From an uncultured bacterium (GTDB lineage Bacteria > Bacillota > Clostridia > Lachnospirales > Lachnospiraceae): DNA of 64,000 bases. The notes below the pieces were generated by a model, which did no database searches, was not told the DNA's origin, and was given only the letters and a program-made list of their open reading frames with translations. This document shows positions 1 through 9,650 of the stretch, piece after piece. The stretch is from assembly GCA_947073545.1 (NCBI GenBank), contig CAMTMP010000008.1, positions 64,450-128,449 of the forward strand. Reading direction: 5' to 3'. Both the position numbers and the translations under genes were made by a program. The first letter of the stretch is position 1. Each line of letters starts with the position of its first letter.

Positions 1-285
1 ATTATAGCGGTGACGGACTGCGACCAGGAGTATCTGCTTTTGTATCTCTACGGCATCCGGGATGAGCAGATTACGAGAAATATAGAGGAGGCGGATATCG
101 TCCTTCTGGATAAGGCGCTTCTGGGAAAACCTTACGGTTACCGGGAGGCTCCCGAGGAGTGGAAGTTTTACCTCACAAAGGAGGATGTGGAAGCGAAGTG
201 CTCTTATATAGAAGAAAATATGAATCAGGTATATGAAAACTGGCAGGTTATCCTGTTTGCAGGAAATCAAGCGCGAGCGGAGTGA
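1..285 (+). CDS. 3' end of an uncharacterised protein (5' end outside window)
   Basis: Frame is open from base 1 to a stop at 285; the last residues (GNQARAE) are encoded inside a 35-bp repeat. Confidence 0.5.
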   Translation: MIAVTDCDQEYLLLYLYGIRDEQITRNIEEADIVLLDKALLGKPYGYREAPEEWKFYLTKEDVEAKCSYIEENMNQVYENWQVILFAGNQARAE

Positions 286-408
286 GCATTTGATTTCACC
301 AAACAGGATAGCGAAAAAAACAGGGAGCACGAAGAGCGGCAGACGCGAAGCGGCTGGTTTTTTGAGCTTAAGAGTTTGCAGGAAATCAAGCGCGAGCGGA
401 GTGAGCAT
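255..408 (+). repeat. 35-bp direct repeat (255-289 and 374-408) upstream of ilvD
   Basis: gtttgcaggaaatcaagcgcgagcggagtgagcat is present identically twice, 119 bp apart. Confidence 0.9.
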
Positions 409-425
409 AAAGGAGGAGAAAAACA

Positions 426-2096
426 ATGAGAAGTGACAATGTGAAAGCGGGTACCCAGCAGGCGCCCCACAGAAGTTTGTTTAATGCACTCGGGTTTACG
501 AGGGAGGAGATGAAGAAGCCCATGGTGGGTATCGTCAGTTCCTACAACGAGATCGTGCCTGGGCATATGAATCTGGATAAAATCGTGGACGCGGTGAGAC
601 TGGGTGTGGCTGAGGCCGGCGGCGTGCCGGTGGTATTTCCGGCGATTGCTGTCTGCGACGGCATTGCCATGGGGCATATCGGTATGAAATATTCGCTTGT
701 GACCCGCGATCTGATTGCGGACTCCACGGAATGTATGGCGCTGGCGCATCAGTTTGACGCGCTTGTGATGGTGCCCAACTGTGATAAGAACGTACCCGGT
801 CTTTTGATGGCGGCGGCCCGCATCAATGTGCCCACGGTCTTTGTATCCGGCGGACCCATGCTGGCGGGGCATGTGAAGGGACAGAAAAGGAGCCTGTCAT
901 CCATGTTTGAGGCGGTCGGCTCCCACGCGGCTGGGACGATCACGGACGAGGAGCTTTTGGAGTTTGAGGAGAAGACCTGTCCGACATGCGGTTCCTGTTC
1001 TGGTATGTATACGGCAAACTCCATGAACTGCCTTACCGAGGCGCTCGGTATGGGACTTCGCGGCAACGGCACGATCCCGGCGGTCTATTCCGAGCGCATC
1101 AAGCTGGCGAAGCACGCGGGTATGGCTGTGATGAATCTGCTTGAAAAGAATATCAGACCCAGAGATATTATGACAAAGGACGCGATCTTAAACGCCCTCA
1201 CGGTGGATATGGCGCTTGGCTGTTCCACTAACTCCATGCTGCATCTGCCGGCGATCGCCCATGAGGTGGACTTTGACTTTGACATTGCGTTCGCCAATGA
1301 GATCAGCGAAAAGACGCCCAATGTGTGCCATCTGGCTCCGGCGGGTCCGACTTACATGGAAGATTTGAACGAGGCCGGAGGCGTCTATGCGGTGATGAAG
1401 GAGCTTGCGGACATCGGGCTGCTTCAAACGGACTGCATGACGGTGACAGGTGAGACGATCGGTGAGAATATCAAGGATGCCGTCAATAAAAATACGGATG
1501 TTATTAGAACAGTGGAAAATCCTTACAGCAAGACAGGCGGTCTCGCTGTCTTAAAGGGAAATCTGGCGCCCGACGGCAGTGTGGTGAAGCGCTCCGCCGT
1601 GGTGGAGGAAATGATGGTGCACGAAGGACCTGCCCGTGTCTTTGAGTGCGAGGAGGATGCGATTGCGGCGATCAAGGGCGGTAAGATCGTGGCGGGTGAT
1701 GTGGTTGTGATCCGCTATGAAGGGCCAAAGGGCGGCCCTGGTATGCGGGAAATGTTAAATCCTACTTCCGCCATCGCGGGTATGGGACTTGGCTCCAGCG
1801 TGGCGTTAATTACGGACGGTCGTTTTTCCGGTGCATCCAGAGGCGCATCCATCGGCCACGTATCGCCGGAGGCGGCGGTGGGCGGCCCCATTGCGCTGGT
1901 GGAGGAGGGCGATATCATCAGCATCGATATCCCGAACATGAAGTTGGACGTGAAAGTCTCTGATGAGGAGCTGGCGGCGAGACGAAAGAACTGGCAGCCT
2001 AGAGAACCCAAGGTGACGAGCGGATATCTGTCCAGATACCGTGAGATGGTGACAAGCGGCAACAGGGGCGCGATCTTGGAGATACCGAAGGGTTGA
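426..2096 (+). CDS. ilvD: Dihydroxy-acid dehydratase
   Basis: Full-length 556 aa; motifs [54 protein letters not shown]. Confidence 0.97.
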   Translation: MRSDNVKAGTQQAPHRSLFNALGFTREEMKKPMVGIVSSYNEIVPGHMNLDKIVDAVRLGVAEAGGVPVVFPAIAVCDGIAMGHIGMKYSLVTRDLIADSTECMALAHQFDALVMVPNCDKNVPGLLMAAARINVPTVFVSGGPMLAGHVKGQKRSLSSMFEAVGSHAAGTITDEELLEFEEKTCPTCGSCSGMYTANSMNCLTEALGMGLRGNGTIPAVYSERIKLAKHAGMAVMNLLEKNIRPRDIMTKDAILNALTVDMALGCSTNSMLHLPAIAHEVDFDFDIAFANEISEKTPNVCHLAPAGPTYMEDLNEAGGVYAVMKELADIGLLQTDCMTVTGETIGENIKDAVNKNTDVIRTVENPYSKTGGLAVLKGNLAPDGSVVKRSAVVEEMMVHEGPARVFECEEDAIAAIKGGKIVAGDVVVIRYEGPKGGPGMREMLNPTSAIAGMGLGSSVALITDGRFSGASRGASIGHVSPEAAVGGPIALVEEGDIISIDIPNMKLDVKVSDEELAARRKNWQPREPKVTSGYLSRYREMVTSGNRGAILEIPKG

Positions 2097-2157
2097 CAGG
2101 TGAAAGAAACAAAGATAAATTACAACCGTGATTTTATAAAAGGCAGGAGGAAGAAAA

Positions 2158-3840
2158 ATGAATTTGACAGGTGCGCAGATTGTAGTGGAATGTCTGAAGG
2201 AGCAGGGCGTCGATACTGTCTTTGGCTATCCAGGCGGCACGATTTTAAATGTGTATGATGCGCTGTATCAGCACAGTGAGGAAATCAAACATATTTTGAC
2301 GTCCCATGAACAGGGGGCGGCACATGCGGCGGACGGTTATGCCAGAGCCACCGGCAGGGTGGGAGTCTGCCTGGCAACCAGCGGTCCGGGGGCGACCAAT
2401 CTGGTGACGGGAATCGCAACGGCCTATATGGACTCAGTGCCCGTGGTGGCGATTACCTGTAACGTAAATCTTCCCCTTTTGGGAAAGGATTCCTTTCAGG
2501 AGGTAGATATCGCGGGTATCACCATGCCCATCACCAAGCATAATTATATAGTAAAGGACGTCAATATACTGGCGGACACGCTCAGAAAGGCGTTTGTCAT
2601 AGCAAGAAGCGGCAGACCAGGTCCGGTGCTTGTGGATATCACGAAGGATGTGACGGCAAATTCCTGTGACTATGAGAAAAAGACACCGGAGAAAGCGGAA
2701 AAGCCGGGGCGTTATACGGAGGAAGAGCTGGCGGCGGCGGTGCGTCTTCTGGAGAGTGCGAAAAAGCCCTTTATCTATGTGGGCGGCGGCGCGGTGATCT
2801 CTGGGGCTTATGAGGAAGTGAGAGCTTTTGCCGGACTGGTTGATGCGCCTGTTTGTGATACGCTGATGGGCAAGGGCGTGATCGACGGACATGACGACAG
2901 ATACACGGGCATGATCGGTATGCACGGCACGAAGACTTCCAATTTCGGTGTCAGTGAGTGCGATCTGCTGGTTGCGCTGGGCGCGCGTTTTTCCGACCGT
3001 GTGGTGGGAAATCCGAAGAAGTTCGCGGAGCATGCCAAAGTGCTGCATATCGACGTGGATGCGGCGGAGATCAACAAAAATATCAAGACGGATGTTTCAT
3101 TAGTGGGGGATTTAAAGGAAGTGCTCATCCGGTTAAATGAAAGGCTTTCCGGGCAGAAACATGAGGAGTGGATGGCGCATATTGCGGAGCTGAAAGAGAA
3201 ATATCCGCTGAATTATGACAAGGGGGCGCTTTCCTGTCCTTATATTATGGAGGAGATCGACCGGGTAACGGGCGGTGGCGCCATTATCACAACGGATGTG
3301 GGACAGCACCAGATGTGGGCGGCACAGTATTATAAGTATTCTAAGCCCCGCACGCTTTTGACTTCCGGGGGCTTAGGCACCATGGGTTATGGCTTGGGTG
3401 CATGTATCGGGGCCAAGATGGGGCAGCCTGACAAAATCTGTATCAATATCGCGGGGGACGGATGTTTTCGTATGAATATGAACGAACTGGCCACGGCCAG
3501 CCGTTATAACATACCGATTATTCAGGTGGTAATCAACAACCACGTGCTTGGTATGGTCAGACAGTGGCAGACATTGTTTTACGGGAAACGCTATTCCCAG
3601 ACGATTTTAGACGACGGTGTGGACTTTTGCAAAGTAGCGGAAGGGCTCGGCTGTGAGGCGATCCTTGTGACGAAGAAGGAGGAGGTGGCCCCCGCTATCG
3701 AGAAAGCCATTTCCTTAAAAAAACCTGTGTTATTAAACTGCGTTATACCGGAGGATGACAAGGTATTTCCGATGGTACCTGCGGGCGCGCCCATTAGCGA
3801 GGCCTTTGACGCGGGGGATCTGGGCGCGGGAGAAAAGTAG
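2158..3840 (+). CDS. ilvB: Acetolactate synthase large subunit
   Basis: 560 aa ThDP enzyme; FGYPGGTILNVYDAL, SHEQGAAHAADGYARATG, GDGCFRMNMNELATA; directly after ilvD. Confidence 0.95.
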   Translation: MNLTGAQIVVECLKEQGVDTVFGYPGGTILNVYDALYQHSEEIKHILTSHEQGAAHAADGYARATGRVGVCLATSGPGATNLVTGIATAYMDSVPVVAITCNVNLPLLGKDSFQEVDIAGITMPITKHNYIVKDVNILADTLRKAFVIARSGRPGPVLVDITKDVTANSCDYEKKTPEKAEKPGRYTEEELAAAVRLLESAKKPFIYVGGGAVISGAYEEVRAFAGLVDAPVCDTLMGKGVIDGHDDRYTGMIGMHGTKTSNFGVSECDLLVALGARFSDRVVGNPKKFAEHAKVLHIDVDAAEINKNIKTDVSLVGDLKEVLIRLNERLSGQKHEEWMAHIAELKEKYPLNYDKGALSCPYIMEEIDRVTGGGAIITTDVGQHQMWAAQYYKYSKPRTLLTSGGLGTMGYGLGACIGAKMGQPDKICINIAGDGCFRMNMNELATASRYNIPIIQVVINNHVLGMVRQWQTLFYGKRYSQTILDDGVDFCKVAEGLGCEAILVTKKEEVAPAIEKAISLKKPVLLNCVIPEDDKVFPMVPAGAPISEAFDAGDLGAGEK

Positions 3841-3860
3841 TTATTATGTGAAGGTCGGTT

Positions 3861-5258
3861 ATGAAGAGAATACTAAAGCATATGGCAGTCATTCTGGGTA
3901 TCGTCACAGTCAGTCTGATGGCGACCTATCTGGGGCTTGCCGTGTACTACCACAACGCGTTTACCTATGGTACATGGATCAACGGGATCTACTGTACCGG
4001 CAGGAGTATTCAGGAGGTAAACGACGAGCTGGTGAGGGATTTTACATATGAAGGCGTCACCGTGAAGGATAAGGACGGCAATTCTTATGTGATATCCGCG
4101 GAGGAAATTTCATATCAGTTTGACTTTAAACAGGCGCTTGAGATTTATCAGAAGCGGCAGAATCCGTGGATGTGGATTGAGAGTCTGACGGGCGGACGCA
4201 GGGTGGAGCTTGTGCCTGTGGTTTCCTACAGCAGGGAGGCTTTTGAGGCCTGTTTTGCCGCCCTTCCGATCAGTCAGGACGACCGGACGGACCGGGAGCG
4301 CCGGGTGGAGATTGTCCGCACGCCGCAGGGCTATAAGCTTGTGAACGAGCGGACGGATGTGCTTTTTATCGAGCAGGCCAGAAGCGCGGTGCTGACCGCG
4401 ATCGAGGAATCAAGGAGCGAGGTTTCTCTGGTTGACGAGGGATGCTATCACGATCTGGAGCTGACGGCGCAGATGCGCGAAACAATGGATATGTGGGAAA
4501 AACTGGAACCTTTTCAGGACTGCGGTATCGTTTACCGGATGGGGGAGGAGGAGATCCCTGTGGACGCCTCCGTTGTCTGTGACTGGATAGCGCTGGACGG
4601 TAACGGACGTTTTTTATTGGACGAATCAGGCGGGTTTCAGTTAAAAGAGCATGCGATAGAAGAGTTTGTGGAAAAGCTGGCGGCAAAGTATGACACTGTG
4701 GGCGTGAGCAGACAGTTTATGGCCACCAGAGGAGATGTGGTGACGGTGGAGGGCGGCCTTTACGGCAATAAAATAGACCAGGAGGCGGAGACGGCTTACT
4801 TGACAGACGCCTTTTACGGAAAAAAGCGTGAGGTACACGAGCCTGTCTACACACAGGAGGCGTGGAAGAAAGGCAGCGAGGACATCGGCTCAACCTACAT
4901 AGAGGTGGATATGGGCGAACAGAAGATGTACTATTACGTGGACGGCGTCTTGACGATAGATACGCCGATCGTGACGGGAAACACATCCCGCAGGATGGGA
5001 ACGCCCTCCGGGGTGAACTTCGTGTACGCAAAGCAGAAAAATCGCATTCTGCGGGGCAGAGACTATGCCTCACCTGTGGATTTCTGGATGCCTGTAAAAG
5101 GCAATATCGGTATTCACGACGCTTCGTGGCGAGGGACATTTGGCGGGAATATTTATAAGACCAATGGCTCCCACGGGTGCATCAATACGCCCCGCACGGC
5201 GATGGAACAGCTCTTTGACATGGCGGAAGTGGGGACACCGGTGGTGATGTTCTATTAA
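3861..5258 (+). CDS. L,D-transpeptidase (YkuD) with N-terminal membrane anchor and putative peptidoglycan-binding region
   Basis: C-terminal IGIHDASWRGTFGGNIYKTNGSHGCINTP (HX..SHGC[IV]N YkuD motif); N-terminal TM helix. Confidence 0.9.
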   Translation: MKRILKHMAVILGIVTVSLMATYLGLAVYYHNAFTYGTWINGIYCTGRSIQEVNDELVRDFTYEGVTVKDKDGNSYVISAEEISYQFDFKQALEIYQKRQNPWMWIESLTGGRRVELVPVVSYSREAFEACFAALPISQDDRTDRERRVEIVRTPQGYKLVNERTDVLFIEQARSAVLTAIEESRSEVSLVDEGCYHDLELTAQMRETMDMWEKLEPFQDCGIVYRMGEEEIPVDASVVCDWIALDGNGRFLLDESGGFQLKEHAIEEFVEKLAAKYDTVGVSRQFMATRGDVVTVEGGLYGNKIDQEAETAYLTDAFYGKKREVHEPVYTQEAWKKGSEDIGSTYIEVDMGEQKMYYYVDGVLTIDTPIVTGNTSRRMGTPSGVNFVYAKQKNRILRGRDYASPVDFWMPVKGNIGIHDASWRGTFGGNIYKTNGSHGCINTPRTAMEQLFDMAEVGTPVVMFY

Positions 5259-5437
5259 CAGATCAGCCAGATCGGGTTCGACTGGCTGATCATGCTTGTA
5301 TGAAGTTATCAGTCGGACAAAGGACTGAGGGAGCGCACAGGATTGTTTAACAAAGTAATTGACTAAAGTGCCGGAAGGGCGTAAAATGGTTTTTAGTTTT
5401 TGTAAACAGAAACGAATGAGGACGGGAGGAGAGAAAA

Positions 5438-6523
5438 GTGTCCAGAGTGTATAATTTTTCAGCGGGACCCGCGGTTTTGCCGGAAGAGGTGTTAAAAGAG
5501 GCAGCCGAGGAGATGCTTGACTACAAGGGGTCAGGGATGTCGGTCATGGAGATGAGCCATCGGTCGAAGGTTTACGACACGATCATCAAGGAGGCAGAGG
5601 CGGATCTGCGCACGCTCCTTAACATTCCCGATAACTATAAGGTATTGTTTTTACAGGGCGGCGCAAGCCTTTTGTTTGCGTCTGTGCCCATGAATCTGAT
5701 GAAGAACCGCAAGGCGGGCTATATCCTGACGGGACAGTGGGCGAAGAAGGCTTTTGCGGAGGCGAAGATTTACGGTGAGGCAGTGGAGCTTGCTTCTTCC
5801 GCGGATGAGACGTTCTCCTATATTCCGGATTGCTCCGATCTTCCCATAACGGATGATATGGATTATGTTTATATCTGCGAGAACAATACGATCTACGGAA
5901 CCAAATATCATACGCTGCCGGATACTAAAGGAAAGATTCTGGTTTCCGACGTGTCTTCCTGCTTCCTCTCGGAGCCGATGGATGTGACGAAGTACGGCCT
6001 TGTCTATGCCGGCGTACAGAAGAATGTGGGACCTGCGGGCACACAGGTTGTCATTATCAGGGAGGATCTGCTGACGGATGAGGTGCTGCCCGGTACGCCC
6101 ACCATGATGAAGTTTAAAGTACATGCGGACAATGAGTCTTTGTACAACACGCCTCCCTGCTACGGCATTTATATCTGCGGCAAGGTGTTTAAGTGGCTTT
6201 TGAAAAACGGCGGCCTTGAGGCGATGAAGGAATTAAATGAGAAGAAGGCGAAAATCCTTTATGATTTCCTCGATGAGAGCAGGCTCTTTAAGGGGACGGT
6301 CAGAAAAGAGGACAGATCCCTTATGAATGTGCCTTTCGTGACAGGAAACGAGGAGACGGACGCCAAATTTATCAAGGAGGCGACAGCGGCCGGGTTCGTA
6401 AATCTGAAAGGACACAGAACCGTGGGCGGTATGCGCGCCAGCATCTACAACGCGATGCCTGTGGAGGGCGTGGAGAAGCTGGTTGCCTTTATGAGGGAAT
6501 TTGAGCAGAAGTGCTTAAAATAA
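5438..6523 (+). CDS. serC: Phosphoserine aminotransferase
   Basis: 361 aa; NFSAGPAVLPEEVL, FLQGGASLLFASVPMNL, YAGVQKNVGPAG. Confidence 0.96.
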   Translation: MSRVYNFSAGPAVLPEEVLKEAAEEMLDYKGSGMSVMEMSHRSKVYDTIIKEAEADLRTLLNIPDNYKVLFLQGGASLLFASVPMNLMKNRKAGYILTGQWAKKAFAEAKIYGEAVELASSADETFSYIPDCSDLPITDDMDYVYICENNTIYGTKYHTLPDTKGKILVSDVSSCFLSEPMDVTKYGLVYAGVQKNVGPAGTQVVIIREDLLTDEVLPGTPTMMKFKVHADNESLYNTPPCYGIYICGKVFKWLLKNGGLEAMKELNEKKAKILYDFLDESRLFKGTVRKEDRSLMNVPFVTGNEETDAKFIKEATAAGFVNLKGHRTVGGMRASIYNAMPVEGVEKLVAFMREFEQKCLK

Positions 6524-6546
6524 TAATGACAGAAAGGATAAGTCCG

Positions 6547-7710
6547 ATGTTTAAATATCATTGCTTAAATCCCATCGCACAGGTGGGTCTGGAAAAATTC
6601 AGTGAGCAGTATGAAATGACAGAGAAGATAGAGGAGGCGGACGGCATTCTGGTGAGAAGCGCGGCCATGCACGACATGGAGCTGCCGGAAAATCTTTTGG
6701 CCATCGCCCGTGCAGGTGCAGGAGTCAACAACATTCCGTTAGATAAATGCGCGGAGAAAGGCATAGTGGTGTTTAATACGCCCGGCGCCAACGCAAACGG
6801 CGTGAAGGAGTTAGTGATTGCGGGTATGCTTTTAGCGTCCCGTGACGTGGCCGGCGGTATCGAGTGGGTGAAGGCGAATGCGGCCGACGAGAATATCGCG
6901 AAGGACGCGGAGAAGGCGAAGAAGAATTTCGCGGGAACGGAGATTCAGGGAAAGAAGCTGGGTATCATCGGCCTTGGCGCGATTGGCGTGAAGGTAGCCA
7001 ATGTGGCGAAGCACCTTGGCATGGAAGTTTACGGCTACGACCCTTATGTGTCCGTAGATGCGGCGTGGAACTTAAGCCGCGACGTAAAGCATGTGCTTCA
7101 TGTGGAGGAGATTTATGCGGAGTGCGATATCATCACGATTCATGTGCCGCTGATGGATGCGACGAAGGGTATGATTAATCAGGATGCGCTCGAACAGATG
7201 AAGGACGGCGTGATCCTCTTAAACTTCGCGAGAGACCTTCTCGTAGATGAAAAGGCAGTTCTGGAGAGCATCCAGGCCGGGAAAGTGAGAAAGTATGTTT
7301 CCGATTTCCCGAACCCCACCACGGCAGGACAGGAGGGGTGCATCGTGATCCCGCATCTTGGAGCATCCACGGAGGAGTCGGAGGACAACTGTGCGGTGAT
7401 GGCTGTGAAGCAGTTGAAGGATTATCTGGAGAACGGCAACATTGCCAACAGTGTGAACTATCCGAAGTGCGATATGGGGATATGCGAGCAGGCTGGCCGT
7501 GTGGCGATTTTCCATAAGAACATTGCCAACATGATCACCAAGTTTACCGCCTGCTTCGGTGACAACAACATCAATATCTCCGATATGATGAACAAGTCGA
7601 GGGGAGAGGTGGCTTACACGATGCTGGATATCGAGACGCCCGCCTCCAAAGAGATCATTGAAAAGCTCCAGTCCATCGACGGCGTGTTCCGGGTGAGAGT
7701 GGTGAAGTGA
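6547..7710 (+). CDS. serA: D-3-phosphoglycerate dehydrogenase family protein with ACT-like C-terminus
   Basis: GIIGLGAIGVKVANVAKHLGMEVYGYDPY Rossmann motif. Upstream ATG 6511 overlaps serC, but ATG 6547 has the better SD (agaaagga). Confidence 0.93.
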   Translation: MFKYHCLNPIAQVGLEKFSEQYEMTEKIEEADGILVRSAAMHDMELPENLLAIARAGAGVNNIPLDKCAEKGIVVFNTPGANANGVKELVIAGMLLASRDVAGGIEWVKANAADENIAKDAEKAKKNFAGTEIQGKKLGIIGLGAIGVKVANVAKHLGMEVYGYDPYVSVDAAWNLSRDVKHVLHVEEIYAECDIITIHVPLMDATKGMINQDALEQMKDGVILLNFARDLLVDEKAVLESIQAGKVRKYVSDFPNPTTAGQEGCIVIPHLGASTEESEDNCAVMAVKQLKDYLENGNIANSVNYPKCDMGICEQAGRVAIFHKNIANMITKFTACFGDNNINISDMMNKSRGEVAYTMLDIETPASKEIIEKLQSIDGVFRVRVVK

Positions 7711-7781
7711 GTCAGCTTTCGTCAGATTGGATACGAACGGCATGGAAGTGATATAGAGTGATAATAGTATATAGAGAAATG

Positions 7782-7824
7782 AAACAAGGGTCTGTCAGAC
7801 AAATTCGACAGACCCTTGTTTTGT
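7782..7824. terminator. Probable bidirectional terminator between convergent genes
   Basis: 15-bp arms aaacaagggtctgtc / gacagacccttgttt with 10-nt loop and T/A tracts on both sides. Confidence 0.8.
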
Positions 7825-7835
7825 GCAGGGTGTTT

Positions 7836-8141
7836 TCAGCTAAGCCGGTTTGCGATAGAAGAAAAGTCTGCGCTCTCCCCATCCTCCAGCGTGGCTTGCA
7901 GCTTTTTGTCGGCCTCCACAGCGGATTCGCTGGCCAGATCCATATAGAGGATGAAGATATCCTCCACGGATTTCCCTGTTTCATCGGCAATTTCCTGCAT
8001 AACGGGTTTTAAAGCTTCTAATTGAAATGAAATTCTGGTTTTCTGGGGATCGATGTCCGCAAGCGCTTCTTCCGCGTAAGCGTTGATCCGGTCCAGAATT
8101 TTCTGTTCTTCGATGGTCATATTATGCATCTTCCTTTCCAC
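7836..8141 (-). CDS. Small uncharacterised helical protein
   Basis: 101 aa ORF on minus strand, followed by the shared terminator. Confidence 0.6.
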   Translation of the reverse strand: MERKMHNMTIEEQKILDRINAYAEEALADIDPQKTRISFQLEALKPVMQEIADETGKSVEDIFILYMDLASESAVEADKKLQATLEDGESADFSSIANRLS

Positions 8142-8306
8142 TTCTTATTTTATAGATTTTACTTTGCGGTGCATATGTTAAAAACTGCCCTTGCACCGCT
8201 TCGCCGCTCATTGGAACAATTCTACCACTATTCCCTTGTGGTGACAAACATTATTTGTTAGAATGAATACATACATCCTGTAAAATACAGGGAAAAGGAG
8301 AGAGCT

Positions 8307-9590
8307 ATGGCAGATATCATTCCGTTTCGGGCAGTCAGGCCAAGGGCCGGTCTGGCAGACAAGATAGCCGCGCTGCCCTATGACGTTTACAATAGAAAAG
8401 AGGCCAGAGAGGCCGTGGCAGGGGATGATGATACGTTCCTGCGGATAGACAGGCCGGAGACACAGTTTCCGGAAGGATATGATATGTATGCGCCGGAGGT
8501 TTATGAGAAGGCGCGGGAAATACTCGATCATATGATGGAGGACGGGCATTTCATACAGGAGGAGAAGGAAGCGTATTATGTCTATGAGCTGGTGATGGAC
8601 GGCCGTTCTCAGGTGGGAATCGGCGCCTGCGCCTCCGTGGATGATTACGATGCGCAGGTGATAAAGAAACACGAGAATACGAGAGCGGATAAGGAGGCCG
8701 ACCGCATCAGGCATGTGGATGTGTGCAGCGCCCAGACCGGTCCGATTTTTCTGGCTTACCGGAGAAGAGCGGAGATTGAGCGGGAAGTGGAGCTGGCTAT
8801 GGAGAGGGAGCCGGTGTATGATTTTACGGCGGCTGACGGTGTTACCCACAGGCTTTGGGTGATAGACGGGGCAGATGCCGTGGAGCGGATCAGGGATGCC
8901 TTCCGGCAGGTGGAATCCATCTACATTGCGGACGGCCATCACAGATGCGCGTCAGCGGTGCGGGTTTCTAAGAAAAGAAGGGCGGCCTTCCCTGCTTACA
9001 CGGGAAAAGAAGAATTTAACTATTTTCTCTCCGTTCTGTTTCCGGACGATCAGCTTATGATTATGGACTATAACAGGGTGGTGAAGCCGGGAGCAGACTT
9101 TGACGAGAGTACATTTTTGGAGAAGGTAGAAGAGGCGTTTGCGCTGGAAAAAACGGGAAAGGAGCCGTACAGACCGCAGAAAAAGGGCGAGATCGGCATG
9201 TATTACCGGGATGCGTGGTATCGCCTGACGATAAAGGAAGCGTGTTATACGGGAGATCCGGTGGAAGATTTGGATGTGGCGGTTTTACAGAAGGAGCTGC
9301 TGGAGCCTGTGTTTGGCATTGCGGACCCGAAGGTGGATGAGCGCATCGACTTTGTGGGCGGTATCAGGGGGCTTGTAGAGCTGGAACGGCGTGTTCATAC
9401 GGACGCGATGGTGGCTTTTGCCATGTTTCCCACGGATATCCACGAACTGTTCGCCGTGTCGGATGCGGGAAAGCTGATGCCTCCGAAATCTACATGGTTT
9501 GAACCAAAGCTAAGAAGCGGGCTTCTGATTCACCGGATAGAGGAACCGGGTGAGGGCGCTGCAGATGATTCAGGCGGTGGTAAGGAATAG
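8307..9590 (+). CDS. DUF1015 family protein
   Basis: MADIIPFRAVRPRAGLADKIAALPYDVYNRKEAREA and ADGHHRCASAVRV typical of DUF1015. Confidence 0.9.
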   Translation: MADIIPFRAVRPRAGLADKIAALPYDVYNRKEAREAVAGDDDTFLRIDRPETQFPEGYDMYAPEVYEKAREILDHMMEDGHFIQEEKEAYYVYELVMDGRSQVGIGACASVDDYDAQVIKKHENTRADKEADRIRHVDVCSAQTGPIFLAYRRRAEIEREVELAMEREPVYDFTAADGVTHRLWVIDGADAVERIRDAFRQVESIYIADGHHRCASAVRVSKKRRAAFPAYTGKEEFNYFLSVLFPDDQLMIMDYNRVVKPGADFDESTFLEKVEEAFALEKTGKEPYRPQKKGEIGMYYRDAWYRLTIKEACYTGDPVEDLDVAVLQKELLEPVFGIADPKVDERIDFVGGIRGLVELERRVHTDAMVAFAMFPTDIHELFAVSDAGKLMPPKSTWFEPKLRSGLLIHRIEEPGEGAADDSGGGKE

Positions 9591-9650
9591 AATGTCACAG
9601 CTTTTAGCGGTACAGAAGTAAAAGGGAAATTGGAATGTTAATGCATAGGA

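Noticed and set aside
267-872. 201 aa minus-strand ORF opposite ilvD
   Set aside because: Antisense ORF in GC-biased coding sequence; composition (His/Arg-rich) and lack of motifs indicate an artefact.
2434-3048. 204 aa minus-strand ORF opposite ilvB
   Set aside because: Shadow ORF over a clearly coding acetolactate synthase.
8208-8942. 244 aa minus-strand ORF opposite the DUF1015 gene
   Set aside because: Overlaps a well-supported gene on the other strand; no recognisable domain.
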